Below, one piece after another: positions 48,068 through 56,700 of a stretch of 64,000 nt of DNA. The notes beneath the pieces were generated by a model. It was not told the DNA's origin. It searched no databases and worked only from the letters and a program-made list of their open reading frames with translations. Numbering within the stretch: position 1 is the stretch's first letter; the number at the start of each line of letters is the position of its first letter. The stretch is from Streptomyces aureus. GTDB taxonomy: Bacteria; Actinomycetota; Actinomycetes; Streptomycetales; Streptomycetaceae. The position numbers and the translations under genes are program-made. The DNA lies in the NCBI RefSeq assembly GCF_001418135.1, contig NZ_LIPQ01000101.1, forward strand, positions 1 through 64,000. The letters are read 5' to 3'.

Positions 48068-50650
48068 TCAGACCGGTTCGGTCCCTTCGTCCAGCGGCCG
48101 GCGGGCCTCGGCGAGGGCGATCGTATGCACGAACCACTCCAGGACCGCGCTCAGTTCCTCGCTGCGGCCTGCGAAGACCTCAAGGGGGAACGAGGGACGC
48201 AGGTCCAGTTTCGCCTCGGCCAAGTCGATGCCCTCGATCGTGTTCAGACGGGTCAACAGCTCGCGTCGCAGCGGCTCGTCGTCGAAGGGTGCGCGGCGCT
48301 TCAGGTGTTGGAAGACGACCTCGACCGTACCCGTCTCCGGGTAGAGGGCCAGGGGCCACAGGGTGCGCACGGCAAGTGGCATGCCCACCTCGACGGTGGG
48401 AAAACAGCTGGTCTCGTTCGCCCGGCCGTACGCGCGGTAGCCACCCTGCAGCTCCCAGAAGCGGAGTGCGCTCAGCACCCCGTCCACGGTCTGGGGCGTC
48501 TGGTTGTCCCTGAGCTGGGATTCGAAGCGGGCGGCGGCCGACTGCTGGTCGTCCTCCGCCTCGCGCGTGGGAGCCGACTCGTCGGAAGCGTCCCTACCCA
48601 GCAGGGTTCCCAGGTCCGCGGTGGTCAGGCGGTGGGAGCGGCTGGCCCGGCCCGAGGCGTCGAAAGCGATCCCCTCGGCTTCCAGGAGGACCCGGGGATC
48701 GCCCGAGTGCTGGTCGTCGGTCCAGCTGAAGCCGGCCGAGATCCGGCCGTCGGCCGTCAGGACGCGGTAGGCACCGTGGAGACCGGGTTTGGTTCCCACA
48801 TGGTTGCCCACCGAAATGGCATGGGTTCCAATAAGGGCCGCGAGGTCACCGTACGTGGTCCAGGTCCCCGACGGCATCGCCAGGAGGGCTTCGCGCAGTT
48901 CCTTCCAGCCGGCCCATTCGTCGTCCGCCTGGACAAGTTCCTCGATGGGCCCGGGCCACAGCTGGGTCGCCCGCTCCACCAATTCGTCGGCGCGGGCCAG
49001 GATCTCCGCCCTGCCCCAGCGCCCCTGTGCCGCGATGCGCTGGTTCATCCGCAGGGCGCTGGAGTCGAGGATCTCCTGCTTGCGGTGGAAGGGGTGGTTG
49101 GACAACCGGGCGTTGTCCCCGGACAGCGTGAGGTTACCCAGCGTGTGGACGAGCAGGGCGTGCAGCTCGTCGGGACTCTCGCCGTCCTCAGCCTCTTCCG
49201 CCAGCAGGTCGTACCACTGCTGCGCGGGGCGCTGGGGCATTACGTGCTCCACGGTGAGCCGGGCCTTTGCGTAGTCGACCGGCTCACTCGCGCTATAGCT
49301 CTCCTCAAGGCGGCGGAGCACTTGGAAACGCTGATTGCTGCGGCCGGTCTTGTAGAAGGGCCGGGTTCGGACCGCCTCGCGGACGGCATCATCGCCCGGC
49401 CAGGCGCGCGCGCCCGTCTTGTTCCTCGACAGGAACCGCCGTACGGCCTCGGCGGGCGAGCCGTCCTTGTCCAGCTCCTTGGGGATCTCCATGAACACGC
49501 GATTGGTGCCGGTGGTGGACAGACCCGCGAGCAGACGCCGCACCATGTAGCTCTCGGCGTAGGACAGCGCTTCGGCTGCCTCGGCCGCCGTGGCACGATC
49601 GGCGTCAACCAGGTCGAGCAGGTGAAGCGCCAGCGGGTAGTGGGTCTGGCCTCCCCACCTGGACAGCCGCTCCAGAGCCTCTCGGAGTCGGGGATCCGTC
49701 TCTCGCTGGGGTTCCAGGATCCGCATGAGCCGGCCGGCCCGCTCGGAGAGCAGGACGATTTCGGCGTGGAGCGCCGATTCGTCGTGGGTCAGGCGCTCCA
49801 GCCGCTTCTTCTGGTCGCGGTAGATGTCGCTCTGCTTGGCGCGACTGTTGCCGGCGACCACCAGGTCGAGCCAGACGAGCAGTTCCAGGTTGTCCGGGCC
49901 GAGCAGCTCCTGCATGGGCAGCCACAGGTCGCGGTAGACCGCCTCGCCCCGGGTCGGCAGGTACATGAAGAGGTAGTTGCGCAGCAGATCGCTCTGGCTC
50001 AGTCCGACACCGGTGTTGTTGATCGACTCGAAGATCCGGTAGACGTTGTCGCCCTCGGCTGCCGTGATCGCGACAATCGAGAGAAAGTTGCCGAGTACCG
50101 TCTCGACGGCGTCGGTCCATTGCTCTCCGGCGCTCTCCTCGCCCTCGGTCAGCGCTCCGAGGAAAAACAGGTAGGCGGATCCGATATTGCCCGAACCTCC
50201 CGCCTTCGGGAGGGACTGGACGCATGCGGTGAAGGCCGCGCGGTCCGCCTGCGTCGGCAGCAGCCGGAAGTGGTCGTCACCGTCCTGGTAGCCGTTGACC
50301 AGCAGCAGGTCGTGGATGCGAGCGGCCTTCTTGTCGGATCCCCGCGCCCGCCAGTGATCTCGCAGCGCGGTGAAGGCCAGCATAAGGGTGGTGAGCCGCT
50401 GCTGTCCGTCGACGACGAGCCAGCGCTGCATCCCGCCGGCGACGACCCGCTCCGGGGCCAGCACGACCGATCCCAGGAAGTGAGCGGCCGGTGGACGGTT
50501 CTCCAGCTGGTCCTCGACGAGCTCCTGCACGTCGTCCCAGAGCTGCCGCAGCTGCTCTCGCTGCCAGCTGTACGTGCGCTGGTAGAGAGGTACTTGGAAC
50601 TGCATCTCCCCCTGAACCAGCTTGCTGAACGTGATCTCCCGAGCCTGCAC
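48068..50650 (-). CDS. GmrSD-like DUF262-DUF1524 protein fused to an alkyltransferase-like domain
   Basis: An 860-residue protein. Residues 1-300 are DUF262/ParB-like with VPLYQRTYSW (about 20-29) and DGQQRLTTL (about 80), the NTP-using GmrS part. Residues about 430-530 are the DUF1524 nuclease part with EHVMPQ (about 468) and TLGNLTLSGDNARLSN, an HNH-like GmrD. Then comes a DNA-binding domain like the C-terminal part of O6-alkylguanine-DNA alkyltransferase (TWTTYGDLAALIGTHAISVG, about 590-660). I see no PCHR cysteine motif, so it should recognise DNA rather than repair it. Type IV enzymes of this kind cut modified phage DNA. The start is GTG 50650 with a GAGGGGG ribosome binding site. Confidence 0.83.
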   Translation of the reverse strand: MQAREITFSKLVQGEMQFQVPLYQRTYSWQREQLRQLWDDVQELVEDQLENRPPAAHFLGSVVLAPERVVAGGMQRWLVVDGQQRLTTLMLAFTALRDHWRARGSDKKAARIHDLLLVNGYQDGDDHFRLLPTQADRAAFTACVQSLPKAGGSGNIGSAYLFFLGALTEGEESAGEQWTDAVETVLGNFLSIVAITAAEGDNVYRIFESINNTGVGLSQSDLLRNYLFMYLPTRGEAVYRDLWLPMQELLGPDNLELLVWLDLVVAGNSRAKQSDIYRDQKKRLERLTHDESALHAEIVLLSERAGRLMRILEPQRETDPRLREALERLSRWGGQTHYPLALHLLDLVDADRATAAEAAEALSYAESYMVRRLLAGLSTTGTNRVFMEIPKELDKDGSPAEAVRRFLSRNKTGARAWPGDDAVREAVRTRPFYKTGRSNQRFQVLRRLEESYSASEPVDYAKARLTVEHVMPQRPAQQWYDLLAEEAEDGESPDELHALLVHTLGNLTLSGDNARLSNHPFHRKQEILDSSALRMNQRIAAQGRWGRAEILARADELVERATQLWPGPIEELVQADDEWAGWKELREALLAMPSGTWTTYGDLAALIGTHAISVGNHVGTKPGLHGAYRVLTADGRISAGFSWTDDQHSGDPRVLLEAEGIAFDASGRASRSHRLTTADLGTLLGRDASDESAPTREAEDDQQSAAARFESQLRDNQTPQTVDGVLSALRFWELQGGYRAYGRANETSCFPTVEVGMPLAVRTLWPLALYPETGTVEVVFQHLKRRAPFDDEPLRRELLTRLNTIEGIDLAEAKLDLRPSFPLEVFAGRSEELSAVLEWFVHTIALAEARRPLDEGTEPV

Positions 50651-50752
50651 GAACGCCCCCTCACACCAAGTTGCCCACGCCGACCCGCCATTCTTCCCCA
50701 TCCAGGTACGGTGATCGGAAGAATCGACGGACCGCACGACTGGGGGCGACGC

Positions 50753-52966
50753 ATGGCGACGCTGGGAATCCACAAGGACTTCCTCAGGGAATTCGCCAAG
50801 CTGGAGAAACCGGTCCAAAAGCGCGTCGAGGAAGTCTTCGACAAGTTCCAGGAGCACCGGCATGCAGGGCTCCACCTGGAGAAGCTGGAGAAGGCGCGGG
50901 ACCCTCGTATCCGCACCATCCGCATCAACCAGTTCATGCGGGGAGTGGTCCTGGCCCCGGAGTCGGGAGACAGCTTTCTGCTCCTCAAGGTCATGCCTCA
51001 CGACGATGCCATCGCCTGGGCCGTCAAGCACCGGGCGACCGTCAACTCCGCCACGCGGGGCATCGAGTTGCGCAACGATGTCGCACTGGAGCGGGCGACC
51101 GCTGGCGTCCGGGCGATCGCCCCGAAGGATTCCAAGAGGCTGTTCGCGCATGTCGCCGACAAGGAGATGATCCGACTCGGGATCGACCCCGACCTCCTCC
51201 CCCTCGTTCGCCATCTCAGCGACGAGGCTCATCTCGACGCCCTGCACAAGATCCTGCCGGAACAGCAGTACGACGTACTGGCAGGCCTCGCTGCCGGAAT
51301 GGAACCCGAGGACGTCTGGCGCGAGGTCGTGCTCGTACAGCTGGAACAGCCCACAGCCCGTACGTCTCAGCACACCGCTACGGCAGAGAACCGTGATCAA
51401 TCGGACTCTCCGGCCGGCCAGGACGAGCTCTCTGCCGCCATGGCCCGCTCGCAGGGCAGGATCGCCCTCGTCTCCGGACCTGACGAGCTGATGGACATCC
51501 TGTCGCGCCCCTTCGACGCGTGGCGGGTGTTCCTGCACCCCAGCCAGCGGAAGGTGGCATACCGGCCGTCGTTCAAGGGACCGGCCCGGATCGCCGGCGG
51601 CCCTGGCACCGGCAAGACCGTGGTCGCGCTGCATCGTGCCCTGCATCTCGCAAGGCAGCTTCCGGCAGGCTCGCCGGACGAGTCGATCCTGCTCACCACG
51701 TACACCCGGGATCTTGCGGCCGATCTCCGGAGCAGCCTCGAACTGCTGATTCCGGAGGTGGAGTTGCGGGCAAAGATCCGCGTCGTCAACGTGGACGCGC
51801 TCGCCCATCAACTCGTACGGGAGGATCGCGGTGCCCCGCTCTCGCTCGTCACAGGGCAGAAGGAGATCACGGCACGCTGGTCCCGCATCGCACACCGACT
51901 CGGTATCGACTTCGCCGACGCCTTCCTCGACCAGGAGTGGCGGCACGTCATCCTCGCCCAGGACCTGCGTTGTCCCGAGGCATACCTCAAGGCATCCCGA
52001 ACCGGACGGGGCACTCCCCTCGGCCCGCTGAAGCGAGCCCAGGTATGGCGGGCCGTCGAGGCGTTCACGCAGGAGCTGCGACAGGCAGGCGAATGGACGT
52101 TCCTCCAGGTGTGCGCCGAGGCCGCTCGGCTCCTGGCGGAACGGCGTGCGGAGCACGCGTTCCGCCACGTGGTGATCGACGAAGCCCAGGATCTCCATCC
52201 CGCCCAGTGGCGATTGCTGAGGGCCTTGGTCCCGCCCGGCCCGGACGACCTGTTCATCGCCGGCGACGCCCATCAGCGGATCTACGGCAACAAGGTGTCG
52301 CTGCGAAGCCTCGATATTTCGGTGACCGGCCGGTCCACTCGGCTGCGTATCAACTACCGGACCACGAAGGAGATCCTCGTCTGGTCCACCAACTTGCTGA
52401 CCGGCGAGCGGGTGGACGACATGGACGGAGGCGACGATTCATTCGACGGCTATCGGTCGGCATTCCACGGGGCGCCTCCGCGGACCAGTGGCGCCGGCTC
52501 CAAGCCCGAGGAGATCGCCGACCTGGTGGCACAGATCGAGGAATGGACCCAGGCCGATGTCTCGCCGCACGAGATCGGCGTCGCCGTGCGGTTCGTTCAA
52601 CTGGGCAAGGACATCGCTCAGGGCCTGGAGCGGGCCGGCCTCCCGGCGACCGTGCTCGGCAGCACGTCGTCGGGACCCGGTGACGGCGTCCGAATCGGCA
52701 CCATGCACCGGATGAAGGGCCTCGAATTCCGATGCATGGCCGTGGTCGGCGTGAACGACGGTGTCGTACCGATGCGCAGCGCGGTGACAGCGGAGGAGGT
52801 GGATGCTCAGCAGCATCGCGAGGATCTGCTGAGCGAATTGAGCCTGCTCTTCGTCGCCTGCACCCGGGCACGTGAAGCGCTCCGGGTTTCCTGGCACGGG
52901 CATCCCAGTCCGTTCCTCCATGGGGTTCTGGAACGAATGCCGAATGGCTCCGGATGTAGATCTTGA
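50753..52966 (+). CDS. ParE-like/UvrD-like helicase fusion
   Basis: A 737-residue protein. The first ~100 residues resemble a RelE/ParE toxin fold (MATLGIHKDFLREFAKLEKP, then RTIRINQFMRGVVLAPE). The rest is a superfamily 1 helicase: Walker A GGPGTGKT (about 282), DEAQD (about 475), INYRTT (about 532) and GTMHRMKGLEF (about 649). Such fusions are common in actinobacteria; the toxin part may serve as a DNA or protein contact instead of a toxin, since no antitoxin gene is beside it. It is divergent from the DUF262 gene across 102 bp, so the two may act together against modified DNA. GGGGG lies upstream of ATG 50753. Confidence 0.83.
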   Translation: MATLGIHKDFLREFAKLEKPVQKRVEEVFDKFQEHRHAGLHLEKLEKARDPRIRTIRINQFMRGVVLAPESGDSFLLLKVMPHDDAIAWAVKHRATVNSATRGIELRNDVALERATAGVRAIAPKDSKRLFAHVADKEMIRLGIDPDLLPLVRHLSDEAHLDALHKILPEQQYDVLAGLAAGMEPEDVWREVVLVQLEQPTARTSQHTATAENRDQSDSPAGQDELSAAMARSQGRIALVSGPDELMDILSRPFDAWRVFLHPSQRKVAYRPSFKGPARIAGGPGTGKTVVALHRALHLARQLPAGSPDESILLTTYTRDLAADLRSSLELLIPEVELRAKIRVVNVDALAHQLVREDRGAPLSLVTGQKEITARWSRIAHRLGIDFADAFLDQEWRHVILAQDLRCPEAYLKASRTGRGTPLGPLKRAQVWRAVEAFTQELRQAGEWTFLQVCAEAARLLAERRAEHAFRHVVIDEAQDLHPAQWRLLRALVPPGPDDLFIAGDAHQRIYGNKVSLRSLDISVTGRSTRLRINYRTTKEILVWSTNLLTGERVDDMDGGDDSFDGYRSAFHGAPPRTSGAGSKPEEIADLVAQIEEWTQADVSPHEIGVAVRFVQLGKDIAQGLERAGLPATVLGSTSSGPGDGVRIGTMHRMKGLEFRCMAVVGVNDGVVPMRSAVTAEEVDAQQHREDLLSELSLLFVACTRAREALRVSWHGHPSPFLHGVLERMPNGSGCRS

Positions 52967-53078
52967 CGCCCGAATCGATCAACCTGCCGCTCGGCTCCCG
53001 AGGCCCATATCTGTACACCGAGGAGCTGAAGCGCGTTTCTAGCAGCTCGAGCCCCTGCAACCCCAACCCCGCCAAACG

Positions 53079-53093
53079 GTGAACTGAGTTCCG
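53079..53093. promoter_or_regulatory. operator-like site 6, orphan
   Basis: GTGAAC-TGA-GTTCCG. The left half is identical to sites 3-5 and the right half differs from GTTCAC at two positions. No gene starts nearby on either strand, so it may be left over from a lost gene or be a chance match. Confidence 0.4.
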
Positions 53094-53123
53094 ACTGGCC
53101 CGTTCATCCGGGAAACCCCAGCC

Positions 53124-53165
53124 CAGGCGTTCTCCTTCACCAGCTCCAGGGTCAAACGAGCGTCA
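53124..53165. repeat. attachment-like remnant D with AGCGTCA iterons
   Basis: CAGGCGTTCTCCTTCACCAG resembles the start of the methyltransferase 3' end (CAGGCGTCCTTCTTCACCGG). Read on the minus strand it gives LELVKENAW against ILEPVKKDA. AGGGTCA (53148) and AGCGTCA (53159) follow at 11-nt spacing. It is more degenerate than remnants A and B. Confidence 0.4.
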
Positions 53166-53776
53166 CGACATCGACGACGGCACTGCGCCGTGTAGCGGCG
53201 GAAGAACCCGCCCTTCCCAGCGCCTCGGCCGTCTTCACCGCCGCTGCTCGCTAGTGGGGGGCGTGCAGCGCCAGGGAACGCACCGCCCTGGGAACGTGGC
53301 GATGCGCACACCATCCCTGCCGTTCAAACCGGCGGACAGCCCTCCGGTGGACCGCGAACCGCTCTTCGACCACGAGGAAGGCGCGCATCACCTGCCGGTA
53401 GAGATGGTGTTGGGGATGGCAAGGTGGGCGAGGGGAGCGTAGTCGGCGGGGCTGGCGGGCCGGGCTGTCGAGGATACCGGGAAGGTCTGAGACACCATCT
53501 TCGGCCCCTTCTTTCAGACCAGTGACCGCACCTGTGTCTGGTATCCGATATTCGGCTGCCAGACTCGTCCGCGCACTTGCTCCGGCCCAGTGCCGCCAAG
53601 CAGGGAAAGCGGCCACAACAGCGCTGCAAGGCAGGCGAAATCATCAGGACAGCGGTGCAAGAATTCCCCGGCGCCGTAATGTCCGGATGTTTTCGGCGGC
53701 CCTCTGCGGAGCAGTGCCGCCGGTGACGAGCAGCCTCGCTTCCAGATATCTGCCTACCCGGCGGTGCTCACTCGGT

Positions 53777-56700
53777 TCAGGGCTTGCCCGTGAGGTTCGA
53801 TCCCGCTTCGAGGCTCACTTGCACGAGGCCTTCCGTTGTGGCGAGGGCCAAGTCGCCGTCGACGAAGGCGACGTCGTGCACCGGAAGGCCCAGGGGGATA
53901 CTCAGCGCCTCTGCTCCTGTCTCGGAGTTCCAGAAGCGGACGGTTCCATTGTTGTCGCCCGTGACGAGCATGGCTTCGTGGTCCGGGAGCCGATACGACT
54001 CAATGGCGGTCAGGTCTGGATGGGTGATCGACTTCCCCACGGCCTCGCCTGTCATGACGTTCCACCGTCGTGCGACCCCGTCCGCGCCCGCCGTGGCCAG
54101 GAGAGACTGCCCGCCGAGTCCGACGAACGCGGACAAGGCCCGTATGCCACCGGCGTGATCCGTCACCAACTCGCCGGTCTTCTCGCCGGTACCCGGATCC
54201 CACAACCGCACCACCCCGTCCTCACCACCCGTGGCCAGGAAGGACCGCCCGCCGAACCCGACGAACGCCGACAGCGCCTGCACCCCACCGGCGTGATCCG
54301 TCACCAACTCGCCGGCCTTCTCGCCAGTACCCAAATCCCACAACCGCACCACCCCATCCTCACCACCCGTGGCGAAAGCGAGCCTTTTGCCATCGCCACG
54401 GTCGACTCGGACCGCGGTTACCGCGAGGACGTCTCCGTCGCGTTCGGTCGGCAGCACATCGACCTGCTCGCCCTCGGCCGGGTCGAACACCCGCAGCACC
54501 GCGTCGGCGCCCACAGCGGCAATCAGCGTCTGTTCCTCTTCGCCGGTGAAGGACGTCAGCGCCCGCGTGGTCGTCGCGGCGTCGTGAAAGGGCACACCTG
54601 CCAGTCGGCCGCTGAGCGGTGCCCAGATCCGTAGGGTGTGGTCGTCGCCGCTGGTAGCCAGCAGTGGGTACGCACCGGACAAGGGCGGCACCGGCGTCAC
54701 GGCCCTCACCCAGTCCTCGTGGCCTGCCAGAAGAGCTGTCACCGGCTGGCCGCCGGCCGGATCCCATAGTCGGACACTGTTGTCCGCTCCGGCAGTGACG
54801 AGTAGCGTCCGTACACCGTCCTCGCCTGACTCGACCAGCGTTCCCACCGCGAGGACTGGTTCCATGTGACCGGTGAGAGGCTCCCTGGTCTGCCTGCCGG
54901 TATCCGGATCCCAGATCCGTATCGTCCCGTCCTCACCCCCGGAAGCCAGCAGTGTCTGCCCTTCCCGCCCCACGAATGCCGCGACGGAGAAGACGGCTCC
55001 TTCGTGACCGGTCAGGGGATCAGTGATTTCCTCCCCGGTGACCGGGTTCCAAATCCGTAGCGTCCCGTCGTTGCCCGCGGTGGCCAGGAGCACATGCCTG
55101 TCCTGGTCGTCCAGACTGCCGAACGCCACCACCGAGTAGACGTCGCCATCGTGACCGGTCCCCACGAGCACATCGGTTTCCCGGCCGGTGTCCGGGTCCC
55201 ACTCCGTCCCGGGCTCGTCCAAGCCTCCCACCGCCAGCTCCCTGCCAGTCAGCGGCTCCCAGACGCGCAGCGTCCCGTCTCCGCCTCCCGTGGCAAGCAG
55301 CGTCTGCTTGTTGGCGTCCTCGAACGCCGCCACGGAGTGGACCCAGTCGTCGTGAGCGGTCAGCGGCTCCCCCACTGCCTCTCCCCTGATGGGGTCCCAG
55401 ATGCGTACTGTGCCGTCCGCTCCCCCGGTGGCCAGCAGCGTCCGCCCCTTCGGGCCCGTGAACGCCTCGATCGACTGGACGGCGGCGTCGTGCAGCGTCA
55501 CCGGGTCCCCCACGGCTTCCCCCCGCGCCGGGTCCCAGAACCGTACCGTCCCGTCGTCACTGCCCGACGCCAGCAGCACTCTCCCTGAGGCGTCCGTGAA
55601 CGCCACGACGGTCTGGACCGAGCCCCTGTGACCGGTAAGACGCAAGTGCGGTGCGTGGCCTTTCAGTTGTCCCCAGCGCACGGACCAGGCCGAATCAGGG
55701 TCGGAAGTTCTCCTGCCGAAGCGCTGCACGACGCTCTCCTGCGTGCAGCGAAGACTCGCGAGCTCCCGCAATCCTCGCCGGTCCCGGGAGTCCACGGTGG
55801 CGAGTTGCTCCCATGCGAACAGGACTCCGGCCACCGGGGGAGGAAGCTCGAACCGCCCGAGGGCTCTGAGCATGACGCTGGCGACGACCGCCGAGGGGCT
55901 CAGCCGGTCGAGCAGTTGGGGGCGGTCCGCAAGGACCTGCCATCCGTCCGGCCCGGCAAGACCGGCATGGGTGGGCAGATGGTTCACGACATAGGGGTTG
56001 GGTCGTTGGTCCAGCACCGGGCTCGGGGGTTCCACCAGGTACTCGGTGATACGGCGGTGCCGGTCGTCGTGCGCAGAAGGCGGAACCGTCCGGGTGAAGT
56101 GCTCGGAGAATGTCCGGTGCGCCAGGCGGTACACGCTCTGGCCCGATTCCGTGTCCAACATGAGGTACGGCGCGGCTGTGTCCGTCAGCTCTGTGATGTC
56201 GTCATCGGTGACGGCAATGTCAGGGCTGTCGGCGAGGGCCGTAGCGATGCCTGCCCAGACGCCGTCGGCGATGGGCAGGCCGCGCCCCTGTGTCAGAGCG
56301 AGCGCTTCGAGGAGGAGGCGATTACAGGGGATCTTTTCACTCAACCGCTCGACGGCCCGGGCGAAGAGCTGTCGGTGGTCGCACGCGAGCAGGGGGGTCG
56401 GGTCAGCGGCCAGGTCAGGGGTACTGATGATTTCGTGCACAGCAAGACGACCGTAGAGGAATTCCCGGTCAAGATCACTGAGGGCTTCCGCAGTCCTGTC
56501 GATCTGTGAGGGCTCGACGCCCAACCGGGCCCGTGCCGCGTGCAGTCGATTGCGTATGTACTGGCGCATGGCCGCGGGGTCGCGGACGACGCTCAGTGTC
56601 TCGCGGTTGCCGTTCCGATCCGTTCCCAGTGCCTCCATGAGGTCCGCGTCGTCGAATGCCGGCAGATCGGGTCCTTCGGCCGTGGACCGGCGCGTGCCAA

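Larger units (their letters stand above)
52967..53776. other. 810-bp gene-free stretch with regulatory and attachment-like signals
   Basis: No supported gene. It holds operator-like site 6 (53079-53093), an attachment-like remnant with iterons (53124-53165) and only short frames without domains. It marks the boundary between the helicase gene and the caspase/lipase pair. Confidence 0.6.

Noticed and set aside
50753-51060. Toxin-antitoxin pair
   Set aside because: The ParE-like part is fused to a helicase and no antitoxin gene is adjacent.
54095-54370. CRISPR array
   Set aside because: The 138-bp repeats are in-frame WD40 codons with no spacers; no CRISPR-like repeat or cas gene was seen.
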